30,000 nucleotides of DNA. Source: Chrysomallon squamiferum (Eukaryota > Mollusca > Gastropoda > Neomphalida > Peltospiridae). Shown here in pieces: positions 19,317 through 30,000 of this stretch. The notes under the pieces are model-generated. The model worked only from the letters and a program-made list of their open reading frames with translations. It ran no database searches and was not told where the DNA came from. Position 1 is the stretch's first letter. The number at the start of each line of letters is the position of its first letter. Location: assembly GCA_012295275.1 (NCBI GenBank), contig CM022668.1, positions 15,743,391 to 15,773,390 on the forward strand, given 5' to 3'. The translations under genes and the position numbers were made by a program.

Positions 19317-19806
19317 TTGCATTGAGTGTGTGTCTGTTTGTGTGTGTGTATGTGTGTTTGTAAGTGTGTTTAGGTCTGAAAGTTTGTATGCGTGTATTTG
19401 TGTATGTAGGTGTGTATGTGTGTGTGTGCGTGCGTCTTTCTGTTTACCTTTCTGATCGTTGTTATTATACTTTATATTTTCTTCATTTTTTTTAAAAATG
19501 TTTAGCTGTTGTTGTTTTTTTTTTCTTTTTTTTCTCTGCGACATTTGTAATTAAAAATGATAATATTATATCTGAGAGTAAAACAAACCCCATTCTTTTT
19601 TTTTTTTTTTTTTTTTTTTGAGCGTAGCATATCAAATTTAAAAAAAAAAAAATCTCTCTTTCTTTATTTTTATTAATATTGTTGTCATTGGTATTATTAT
19701 AACTCTTGTTGTTCATTTAAAAAATAGGTTTTTCTTTCTTTTACCAATCTGTCTGTCTGTCTGTATGTCTGTCTGTCTCTCTGTCTGTCTGTATCTATTT
19801 ACCTAT

Positions 19807-19838
<32 letters not shown>

Positions 19839-20061
19839 TTAAAAATCAAGGTTGGTTAAATCATTTAGCCTATATAAAATAAAGTCAGTAACTGTATGTG
19901 TGTGTGTGTGTGTTTCTGTCTGTCTGTGTGTGTGTCTGTGTGTGTGTGTGTCTGTGTGTGTGTCTGTTTTCACATAAGATAGTACGTACAAATAAAATAA
20001 CATACTAACAACTGAAGTACAAAATGATGATAATAATAATAATAATAAAAATAAAAATAAA

Positions 20062-20118
<57 letters not shown>

Positions 20119-20177
20119 CTGTTCAAAACACAACAGGGAAATTGTAGACACGTCTTTGTTTATTTAAGTTAACTGAG

Positions 20178-20215
<38 letters not shown>
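19317..20215. repeat. Cluster of microsatellites and homopolymers
   Basis: TG-rich (19325-19430), T24 (19596-19619), TCTG (19750-19795), TTTA (19803-19837), TG (19897-19970), AAT (20025-20117), and T35 (20181-20215). Short AT-rich unique gaps lie between them. Confidence 0.95.
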
Positions 20216-20597
20216 CTGTCAAGTTGTTCTTAACAACTTATTTGAGGAAACCTTGGAAAGTTTATTTTTTTATGTTTTTTTTTAATAATAATTTACGTTT
20301 ATCATCAGCTCAGTAATTACTTTTATGTAATACAGCAGATTAAAGTGTTCAAAGTACTTGCAGTGTATGCTGGGACCTGTAATTAACCAAGGAATTCCCT
20401 GTTACCATGGATATTACGTCAGTAAGATTAAAGTGCGTGTCTTGTGACGTATTATTATAAAAATAGATTTTTGCTTAGTACGGAGTTTTTAAATAGAGTA
20501 CTGGAGTGAAATGTTTTATAAGAAATTGTTGTTTAAACAAATTAGTCATTTCTCATTCATACAGTTTTAAAAATGCATGTATACATTTTATTATCGT
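20216..20597. other. Unique island with CRE-like words
   Basis: TTACGTCA at 20414-20421 and TGACGTAT at 20445-20452 flank repeated TTAAAGTG words. GTTACCATGG at 20402-20411 resembles half of an X-box. No ORF of note. Confidence 0.4.
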
Positions 20598-20605
20598 TGT
20601 TGTTG

Positions 20606-20665
<60 letters not shown>

Positions 20666-20830
20666 CGTTTATGTTAGTTGTCCTCGTTATCATTATCATC
20701 ATTATTTTCAGCATTACTATTTTACACTTCTTTTTTACCTTTTTGGTCATCACCATATGTGTGTGTGCGTACGTGCGTGCGCGCGTGTGTCTGTGCGTCT
20801 GTCTTTGTGTGTGTGTATGTGTGTTTATAT
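20598..20830. repeat. (GTT)n/(TTA)n and alternating TG/CG tract
   Basis: GTT then about 17 TTA units (to about 20662), a short unique gap, and a 37-base alternating pyrimidine-purine tract (20754-20790) continuing as TG/TCTG. Confidence 0.95.
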
Positions 20831-21212
20831 TTCTAGCAACAGCACAATAACGGAACTCGTGGAACGGTCATTGACGTAGTCACAGTTTCTGTAAATGTAG
20901 ACGATTAACGAACTCAACTGGGCTGTACAGAGAGGCCAACTTAAGAAGATTACGGCTTACGGATGACTAGCCCTCTATTCACAAACGAACTATGCTCGGT
21001 CTTTAAGGCCTTTAAGAGGCGGAAAACTATTTGTATCTTTGTGTTTTTCACTATAACAACATTCCCAGCAACTTAATGACAGCACCGTGGGGCAAGTCTC
21101 GTGTGTCTTAAGGAGGAGGAGGGGGGGGGGCGATAATGAAAGGGGAGAGTAAGGAGGACGTTTCGAAATTTGAGTTTATATTTTTAAAAAAATTCAAAAA
21201 TTTAGTTCATAT
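20831..21212. other. Unique stretch ending in a G-rich run
   Basis: Mixed unique sequence without a recognised gene. At 21112-21130 it reads GGA repeats followed by ten G. Confidence 0.45.
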
Positions 21213-21432
21213 TTTACTACTACAACTACTACTACTACTGCCCAAACCACTGTACTACTACTACTACTACTACTATTACTACTACCACTGCTGCTACTAC
21301 TACTGTTATTATAAAAAAAAATTAACATTAAGATATTTACGAAAGAGCAATGGTTTTAGATGTTTTGCAAACCAAACAGACGATTTGAATAAATAAATAA
21401 AGACTAAAAATATTTAACAAGTATGATGATTA

Positions 21433-21488
<56 letters not shown>

Positions 21489-21768
21489 TAAATGATAATG
21501 ATAATGATAATAACAACAACAATAATAATAATAATTTTATTTTTAAATTAATAATAATAATAATAACAATAATAATAATATAATTCAATAAATAAATATA
21601 CCAATCAAATTAAATAAATAATAAAACAACAACAAAAAATACAGAATCAAGTAAAATAATAAATTAAAAAACAAAAAATCAAAAACAAAAAACAACTAAA
21701 AAAACAACAACAAACAACACCAACAATAAGAAAATGAAAATAAAGATAAATATAAAACAATAGCAGGG

Positions 21769-21845
<77 letters not shown>

Positions 21846-22060
21846 AATGAACAAATAAACAAATAAATAAGAAAATAAATAAATATGCAATAAAAATAAA
21901 ATAATCAGCAAACAAATAAAATATACATATAAATTTAAGAATAAAAATAGTTTTCAAAAAATAAAAAATAAATAAATAAATAAATAAATAAAGACGAAAC
22001 CATAAAACCTCAAATAAAAACTATAAGTGAAAACGTAAAGCAAACATACATGTAAATAAA
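21213..22060. repeat. Microsatellite cluster (TAC, AAT, AAG, AAAT)
   Basis: TAC triplets (21215-21312), AAT (21436-21486), GATAAT/AAC (21487-21535), A-rich low complexity (21600-21760), (AAT)n passing into (AAG)n (21767-21847), and AAAT (21966-21992). The Tyr, Ile or Ser homopolymer ORFs are artefacts. Confidence 0.95.
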
Positions 22061-22440
22061 TGAATTAGTTTAGCCGATATTATATAGCTTGATAACATTT
22101 TTTTTAAAAAGGTATTTTTTTGCAAAATAAGAATCTAATAGGATTGCTGGTGTCAAACTCTCGTTTGAAACGAGATTTTGTTCTCTAACCTTATTTATTA
22201 TCATTTTTATACCTTAATTAATTTACAAATTACGTGAAGTATTAGAAATCTTTAATCCAATTTGCGACAAATAGCATTATTTTTGACATTTGGTCTTTGA
22301 AATCGTTGTAATCTTGTTTGTTTGGTTTTTAAATTAGAATTTTGTGTTCATTTGTTTTCTTTTTTTTTCTATTTTTTGATCACCAGTAACTGATAAACAT
22401 ACAGGGGTCATCTGATATCTTTGTATTTTTCTTGTCTTTC
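22061..22440. other. AT-rich unique stretch with a 17-bp palindrome
   Basis: TCTCGTTTGAAACGAGA (22159-22175) is a perfect inverted repeat around one central base. Nothing else is recognised. Confidence 0.5.
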
Positions 22441-22577
22441 TCTGTTATTATTATTATTATATTATTATATTATTATTATTACTGCTACTACTATTATTAC
22501 AATAGTAGTAGTAGTAATAGTGCCAATATCACTAGTGTTGATGATAATAAAAAAAAAGATGATCATAGTGATATGTA

Positions 22578-22631
<54 letters not shown>

Positions 22632-22800
22632 TATACGTATCAGAAGAAACTCAATAAAACTGAAATAAAAAATTTAAAATAATAACTAAGAATAAAAATA
22701 GTAACTGTAATAAATAAATAAATAAATAAATAAGAAAGAAGGAAAGAAAATTAGAGAAAGAAAAGAATAAAGTTAAAAAAAAAATAAAAAAAAAAAAAAT
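22441..22800. repeat. TTA/TAC/GTA triplets, (TA)n and (AAAT)n
   Basis: A triplet block contains a hairpin, GCTACTACTATT, five bases of loop, then AATAGTAGTAG (22485-22511). A TA run (about 22586-22622) and AAAT/A-rich low complexity (22700-22800) follow. Confidence 0.9.
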
Positions 22801-23258
22801 AATAATAATATCCCTGAATAAAAGGATACAAGAGTTTATCATGTTTACAACATTTAATTAGACCTAATGCATTCCTTATGTTTACAATATACTTACAATG
22901 CCTACGTTTAGCTATGTTATTTTTCCCCAATATTTACAAAGCGTCTATGTAACAATACTTAGCCGGCACTGATTAACATAAATACGGTAATTTTGCGGCT
23001 TTAGCAAAAGAAGTTTCAATACTTGCAACACGATTTTGGTTAGTATTACGTCACGTGACTCCAATAACGCGTGCACGAAGGTTTCATAACGAGGCTCATT
23101 AATAAAAATCCTAATCTATAAGAGCACGTGACACAGGGAAAGTGGGTTGCTATGTAATGAATGTGTTTTGACACTAAACCTTACTTACCCCGATTACGTC
23201 ATCGGCTCAGTCCTAATTTAGTTTGTTAGGTTTGCTTTATGAACGCTTTCATATACAT
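22801..23258. other. Unique island with CRE, E-box and possible short tandem units
   Basis: ATGTTTACAA occurs at 22841 and 22878, with weaker ATGTTATTTT at 22913 and ATGTAACAAT at 22947, hinting at four eroded units of about 35 bases. TTACGTCACGTGACT at 23046-23060 overlaps a CRE-like and a CACGTG word. A second CACGTGAC lies near 23125 and TTACGTCA at 23194. No ORF is recognised. Confidence 0.4.
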
Positions 23259-23768
23259 ATATATGAAAATGTATATTTATTTATTTATTTATTTTATCAT
23301 CATAATCATCATAATTTCACCATTAAAAATTGTTATCATGTTCGTAATCACTATAGTTTTATTTTATTATAATCTCATTTTATCATCACTATTTTATTAT
23401 CATCAATATTATTATCATTAATATATTATCATCATCATCACTGGTGCTGCGGTTTGCCACTGTCAATGCTAATGTTATTACGACATCTCCTACTACTACT
23501 ACAACAGTTATTAATTTGATACTGGGATGTTGTAGTAATTATTATTGAAATTAATTGTTTTATTCTGAATTTTAAAATATGTCACTTTTATTAAAATGTT
23601 ATTTTTTTAAATTTCTTTGAAAATAATTTCTCATTAAGTATAGAGAAATTTTATTTATATTTGATCCTCTGACTGCTTACAGCTACTACTACTGCTACTG
23701 CTAGTACTACTACAACTACTTCACTACTACTAGTGTAGCTATTATTACTACTAGCGCTACCATGTTCA

Positions 23769-23818
<50 letters not shown>

Positions 23819-23870
23819 CAGCAATAACAATAATAATAGTAAGAAGAAGAAGAAGAAGAAGAAGAAATAA
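23259..23870. repeat. Microsatellite cluster (TTTA, ATC, TAC, AAT, AAG)
   Basis: TTTA (23275-23294), ATC/ATT triplets (23297-23440), AT-rich unique sequence (23510-23680), TAC/ACT triplets (23680-23762), and (AAT)n passing into (AAG)n (23769-23866). Confidence 0.9.
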
Positions 23871-24389
23871 AAATGCTGAATTATTTGTATTTAAAATGTA
23901 AACCAAAAAAAAAGATTCAATGAACGCTTATTTTTTTTTCCTAATTTATTTATCAAATTGCTTTAATTATTCTTAATAACTATTTCAATTTATTTCGTTC
24001 CCTTCGTTCTTCGCTGTATTGTTAACAAATACATACAATCATTTATATTAACAGCTAAAGGATAAATCCACATTTAACGAATCTAATTCAAAGAAAAAAA
24101 AAAAAAAAAAAAAAAATTTGCAGACGAAGATCCACAAAATTGATGACTGAAACAGAAAACGCGGGCTGCGATACATCTGCTCCGCAGGGGGGCGTATTGA
24201 CAAATTGCTGACGTTTCGTTTGACAGGAGGCCACGCCCACCTCATTAGCAAAACGTTTCAGAAATGATAGGCCGCGCCAAACTCGTTTGCTCTACGTAAA
24301 CACTGAACGCAACGGGTTACCTCTAATACGAATATCGTTTTTCCCTGCTCCCTCGGTTTACAGAGTATGAATTATTATTTTAGAACGGT
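23871..24389. other. Unique island around A23
   Basis: After A23 (24094-24116) there is a GC-richer patch. It holds CCGCAGGGGGGCGT (24182-24195, weakly CTCF-like) and GGCCACGCCCACC (24229-24241). The minus-strand ORF across it has no recognisable domain. Confidence 0.4.
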
Positions 24390-24775
24390 GTGTGTGTGTG
24401 TCTGTGTGTCTGTGTGTGTGTATGTGTGTGTGTGTGTATTTGTTGTTGTTGTCTTATTGTTATTGTTTTTGTTTTGTTACTATTTACTTATTTATTTATT
24501 GTTGTTGTTGTTATTTCTTATTCCAACGTTAACAATTTTCTGCATTGTATTATAGTGTGTAATATTTGTAATAAAAAAGAAATTAATATGAAAATAGTAT
24601 CACTACTACTGCTACTATTACTACTACTACAGCTAGCACCACCAGCACAACAGCTACAACTACTGCCAACATTATACTACTATTGCAAACAACAATAACA
24701 TAAAAGAAGCAAGTGTAGTAGTAGTAGTAGTAGTAGTAGTAGTTGTTGTTGTTGTTGTAGTAGTTGTAGTGATTT
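24390..24775. repeat. TG and GTT microsatellites, then a (TAC)n/(GTA)n inverted pair
   Basis: TG (24390-24440) and GTT (24440-24515), then ACT/TAC triplets (24599-24690), AACAACAATAAC, a short spacer, and (GTA)n(GTT)n (24716-24770). The last two blocks are complementary and can pair into a long hairpin. Confidence 0.85.
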
Positions 24776-24856
24776 TTCTTATCTAATTATGACTTAAAAC
24801 AAAAGATACATACCTTCACATACAGAAAGCGAAAACCCCAATAAATTAGTCTTTGA

Positions 24857-24882
24857 TGACGTAATAACGATTGTTGACGTCA
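24857..24882. promoter_or_regulatory. Paired CRE-like sites
   Basis: TGACGTAA (24857-24864) and TGACGTCA (24875-24882) lie 18 bases apart in a short unique island (24776-24960). The spacing is close to that of the pair at 6312-6338. Confidence 0.35.
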
Positions 24883-24965
24883 CTTGCCTGTTCGGATTTA
24901 ATCATCAAGTTCCGTCTGTATATAACGTATAATTGTAGCTTACATTATGAGGAAGAGTAATAATA

Positions 24966-25319
24966 GTAAACAAACAAACAAACAAACAAACAAACAAACA
25001 AACAAATAAATAAAGTGAACTTACAATATACAGAGATTACTTTGTGCTGTTGTTGTTATCATTATTATTATTTTAATTTATTATTATCATCGTCATCATC
25101 ATCATTATCATCACCATCGTCATTATTATCATCATCACTTTTCAAAAATTAATTTGTTATAACTCTGTTTTCCCGATCTGCTACATATAAATTCATTCAA
25201 CGGTGAAAGTATTTGTCATTTTGGCTTAGATTTTACCTTTTACCTGTATGAAATATTTCTTCATATTATAAAACTTTATAAAACTTTGACATGGTTGTTG
25301 TTTCACTACTGGTTTGTAG

Positions 25320-25384
<65 letters not shown>

Positions 25385-25400
25385 ACTCTCTCTCTCTCTT
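24966..25400. repeat. (AAAC)n, ATC triplets and (CAT)n(CT)n
   Basis: AAAC (24966-25006), ATC/ATT triplets (25060-25140), unique AT-rich sequence (25141-25315), then about ten CAT units running into CT (25316-25400). Confidence 0.95.
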
Positions 25401-26445
<1,045 letters not shown>

Positions 26446-26940
26446 AATATATAAACATTAAAACTCAACATAAAAACACAAAAATAATATTAATAACTTT
26501 AAACATAAAATAAACATTAATAACCGAACCCTAGCATAAACCTTTCTTTTTGACTCATGAACAATTCATTTGAACGTGTGAGTCACATATGATAGCTATT
26601 TTTGAACAAACTGATGTCAGAACAAAATAGTAAATATAAATTTATGATCTCTGGCCAGTCTTATGGCAATGGCAGAACTGAATTTTAACACCAAGAATCA
26701 GTTTCAAGTTTCTGAGCGATGAATAACTATTTGAATATTAATTAAATTATTTATTCAAATCAAAGCAACAAATAAAAATTTGTGCAAGATTTGTGGGACC
26801 GTTAATATAACTTTATGTTCTGTTTGGAAGCAATTTATAAGAAAACGTGAAAGACAATATGGTTCCTGTAGCCATTTGGTTTATTGTTTTGTCACCAATA
26901 CAGAGAGATTTTTTTGTTTGTCTGTTTATTTCTTCTTTTT
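26446..26940. other. AT-rich unique stretch
   Basis: No repeat array, no recognisable ORF. Only AT-rich unique sequence is seen. Confidence 0.4.
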
Positions 26941-27480
26941 GTTGTTGTATATTTGTTTGTTTGTGAATTTGTTTGTTTTTGTTTGTTTGTTTGTTTGTTA
27001 TTTTGTTTCTTGTGGTTTTGTTTGTTTGTGTACTTGTTTCTTTTTGTTTGTTTGTTTGTTGTTTACTTATCGTGGAAATAATAACAGTAGTAGGTGAACG
27101 AACTTTAGTAACAGCAGTTTTAATAGTTGTGATTGTTGATGTAGTTGTAGCATTCAGATTGTAATATTAATAGTAGTGAAAGTAGTAGTAGTAGTTGTAA
27201 CAATAGTGTTAGCATTAGTAGTAGTAGAGTAGCATAGAGATACAGCAGTATTAATAGTACTGGAAACGATAATGGTAATAGTGATAGTAGTAGTACTAGT
27301 AGTAGTGGTGGTGGTAATACTACTACTACACTAGTAACAGTAATAGTAGTAGTAGTAGTAGTAGAAGTAGTAGTAGCAGCAGTAATAGTATGTGTAGCAG
27401 TGGTGGTGGTAGTAGTAGTAATAAAACTTATGGTGATGGTGGTAGTAGTTGTAGTAATAATGGTGATGGCGGTGATGTAG
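26941..27480. repeat. (GTTT)n then degenerate GTA/GTG trinucleotide block
   Basis: GTTT units with variants (26944-27062) precede about 340 bases of GTA/AGT triplets with GTG and AAT variants (27140-27480). The second part is the inverted counterpart of 5815-6160. It contains a local flip, ATACTACTAC then GTAATAGTAGTAG, near 27316-27352. Confidence 0.9.
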
Positions 27481-27780
27481 TTGTTGTTAGTGTGTTAGAT
27501 TGCTTTCTTGTGTGTAATTGATACTTTTTGCGCTTCATATCTTAATTTAATTCTTCTAAAACTTTACTATAAACAAAAATAATAAAAATAATAATAAAAA
27601 TGATAACCCACGCAAAAAAAAAAAAACAAAAATAATAATAATAATAATAATAATAATATATTAAATAAATATCTCTAAATAAACAAACAAACAAATACAC
27701 AAATAAACAAACAAACAGACAAACAAACAGACAAACAAACAGACAAACAGACAAACAGACAGACAGACAACATCATCGGG
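27481..27780. repeat. AT-rich sequence, (AAT)n and a CAAA-to-CAGA gradient array
   Basis: (AAT)n at about 27630-27656. At 27675-27770 the tetramer array changes progressively from CAAA units, through CAGACAAACAAA and CAGACAAA, to pure CAGA. Confidence 0.9.
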
Positions 27781-28110
27781 CTGCAGCAGTTTCCTCTGCG
27801 CCGCCTTTATTCGGCTCGAAACTCGAAACCGCCGGAATAATCCGAGGTATGCCGACGCCACACGATCGCTCGCCATTTTTACGAGCGTTTTATTGACTTC
27901 GGGGAATACTCGTGTGGGCTTTGCGTCTGCGAACTGCAAATCAAACACGTTTCTCGCTATGGTTTACGAACCGGCGCTGTGATGGATTTAATTGTCGAGA
28001 AATGCGAGGTGTCACGGGCAATTTACGGCCTGATTTATACAGATTTGTCAAAATGGCTGGCGTTTATTGGGCTCGTGCGGGCCCGGAAGTAGCGCCACCT
28101 ACATGAACGA
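27781..28110. promoter_or_regulatory. CpG-rich unique island with divergent ATG starts
   Basis: CpG is dense compared with neighbours. A minus-strand ATG at 27876-27874 in AAAAATGGCGAG opens MASDRVASAYLGLFRRFRV, an Arg-rich N-terminus that runs into the CAGA repeat. A plus-strand ATG at 28054 in CAAAATGGCTGG opens only 17 codons. The two face away from each other. Both match AAAATGGC, a YY1-like core. A bidirectional promoter or first exons are possible, but no donor site is convincing. Confidence 0.3.
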
Positions 28111-28399
28111 GACTGGAAGGAAATAAGTTTTACTTTTATTAATAAATCGTGCGTGAACGTGGAAGAGAGAAATTATATAATTCTCGTGAAAGGAGTTAAA
28201 AAAATAAAATAAAGAAGAAGACGAAGGAGAAGAAAAAAAAAAGCTTTGTTGATAAAGTGACACTGAAATGTAATGATTGAAGTAAAGTAGTATTTCGTGA
28301 TGTAATCCTGGTGATTTTGTTTAAACATTAATTTTAAAAATGGTTATTAATCCGTTCAGGTGTTGCTGTTATTGTTATTATTATTTTCTTCTTCTTCTT

Positions 28400-28459
<60 letters not shown>

Positions 28460-28475
28460 TTTTTTTTTTTTTTTT
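28111..28475. repeat. Unique gap then (TTC)n(TTA)nT17
   Basis: AT-rich unique sequence to 28376. Then about 14 TTC units, about 10 TTA units and a T-run (28386-28477). TTC/GAA tracts are triplex-prone. Confidence 0.9.
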
Positions 28476-29438
28476 TTACAAAAGACATGATTAAAATTAG
28501 TGCTAAGGTTTTTGAAACTTACAACAGAATATCAAATAATTAAAAATAAAAATAAACATTAAGGTTTTGTAAAAACCAAACTAATTATCAAAGTTAAAAA
28601 TGAAATTAAAAAGTAAAATCCAAAACTGCAGCGGAACATTGAGGTTTAAAAAGTAATAATCAAGTCATATTAAAATAATACTGAAATTTCTGAAACGAAC
28701 ACATTCAAACACTACTTTGTCTAGTATCTATAGAACATATGTTGATTTGAGAACTTATTGATGTCGTTTCTAAAGCAAATAGAAAATAGTATATTACTTT
28801 TCTTTTTTTTTCAATTTTTTTTCTTTCTTTCTTTCTTTCTTTTCTTTTTCTAAGCATTCTGCAGAATTTAGAATGCTTCTGACTTGGCAATCACCGCGGA
28901 ATTGAAAGACCGTATTGATTCCCGCTAAGTACCGCGTTCCACCGCCAGACGATCTTTGTAACTTTCTCTTGTGTGAATTCGGTCTAACCGTTTCGCTTCT
29001 ATAACCGAGTTTGTTAGCTTTTCGTTTCTGCAGAAACATCGCTTAATAGATGTCCAAATTGTGCAATCTGTCAATTTCTTCCTAATGGGAGGCAATATCA
29101 ATTTCTCCATCGACTGTTTGACCAACATTTTATCCTGTAAACATTTTTTCAGTCCGACTCCGGCGCGGTCTCATGGTTTACAGTCGAGAACCGCTGGATC
29201 CTAGAGAAAAGATTTGTTTACCCAGCGTAAAAAGTTTCTTGCAAAAATAAATGCACGCAGATGAGAGAGGAGTGAACAAACCACGGGCACCTTGCGAAAC
29301 GCAAACACAGAGCGGTGCAGTCTGTGTTTTTCTGCCATTTTCCGTGCAATGGATGCTTTTAGAGCGAACAGACTGAAGCAGACGGCGGGGCTATCATTTC
29401 GCGCGCTTTTCTACTTGGATGCGTTTTCTTCCGATTTT

Positions 29439-29440
<2 letters not shown>
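28476..29440. other. Unique stretch, GC-richer towards the right
   Basis: AT-rich to about 28790, a TTTC microsatellite (28796-28850), then unique sequence with several CpGs (28890-29430). The ORFs on both strands have no recognisable domain. Confidence 0.4.
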
Positions 29441-29481
<41 letters not shown>

Positions 29482-29755
29482 CTTCTTCTTCTTAATCATA
29501 TTCAATTTTGTTTTGTCCCTGCAGGTAGAGAGGGCCGAAGAGCTGCGATGAGTCATTTTTCATTCAATTACAAGAAAAGGTGTTCGAAGGTGATTCGTTT
29601 GTGAAAATCGATGATTAATCTCTCGGTTCGTTTTTTGTTTTCAGATTGGATTCCTCCTGGTCAGGGAGGTTAAATGAATCTTGCAAGATGAAATAATTTC
29701 ACTTTAATAAGCTCTGACGTGTCTTCACGAGAATGCTGCTAGTTTCTTTTTCTCT

Positions 29756-29756
<1 letters not shown>
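29441..29756. other. T35 followed by unique sequence with two acceptor-like sites
   Basis: T35 (29441-29475). Then TTTTGTCCCTGCAG ends at 29523 and TTTTTTGTTTTCAG ends at 29644. Both are near-ideal 3' splice sites on the plus strand, with GAAGGTGATTCG (about 29587) as a possible donor between them. The implied intron is only about 55 bases and the frames close quickly, so no gene is called. Confidence 0.35.
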
Positions 29757-29837
<81 letters not shown>

Positions 29838-30000
29838 CTCTCTCTTTCTCCGTCTCTTTCTCTCTATCTTCCCTCTCTGTCTCGCTATCGTTTCCTTTCT
29901 GTCTCTCTCGTTTTTTCTCTCTCTTTCTTTCTCTCCTTCTTCGTCTCTCGTTCTCTTTCTATCTTTTATTCTCCGTCTTTCTCTCTCTTTTTCTCTCTCT
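29757..30000. repeat. (TC)n tract running off the right edge
   Basis: Pure TC from about 29761 to 29834, then degenerate T/C-rich sequence to the window end. Confidence 0.98.

Noticed and set aside
29524-29644. Mini-exon between two strong acceptors
   Set aside because: The implied intron is about 55 bases and both frames end quickly. T-rich DNA yields such acceptors easily.

Overview
The window looks like animal nuclear DNA. It is AT-rich, has almost no open coding capacity, and is saturated with microsatellites of every unit size. The one confident gene has GT-AG introns. A lophotrochozoan, most likely a mollusc, is my guess. It rests on the microsatellite density and on a recurring AAGGGAAATAACTC-type word that I remember as common in molluscan DNA (unchecked), so it is weak.

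Left end (1-5479, minus strand): the 5' three quarters or so of a BTB-BACK-Kelch (KLHL-type) gene. I reconstruct four exons whose GT-AG junctions are phase-compatible: a 14-base first exon carrying the start codon (5466-5479), a 53-base exon (4963-5015), a 46-base exon (2464-2509), and one large exon (1931 down past base 1). The large exon encodes an acidic N-terminal extension, BTB, BACK and four Kelch blades; the propeller is cut by the window edge. Within it, a Glu/Gln-rich tract joins two reading frames that differ by one base, so the printed sequence does not read straight through. Intron 2 carries a foldback element with hAT-like ends and a compound TG minisatellite.

Rest of the window (5480-30000): no confident gene. 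It alternates between simple-sequence blocks and short unique islands. Notable repeats are a decayed minisatellite of about 38 bp (6781-7200), a second unrelated one of about 39-40 bp (17930-18300), a 1.26 kb pentanucleotide array (ACTAC/ACCAC, 11827-13088) with a decayed skirt, long CT tracts, and (TAC)n/(GTA)n triplet blocks that flip strand and form hairpins. The unique islands share a small vocabulary of regulatory-looking words: TGACGTCA/TGACGTAA, GGGCGTGG, CACGTG and AAAATGGC. One CpG-rich island has an exact X-box match and a strong G-quadruplex motif; another has two outward-facing ATG starts.

I see no rRNA, intact tRNA, transposase or reverse transcriptase gene, or CRISPR array, and no coherent new multi-gene system. 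The points most worth following are the KLHL 5' structure with its frame break, the two hidden minisatellites, the foldback element, and the clustered CRE-like sites.
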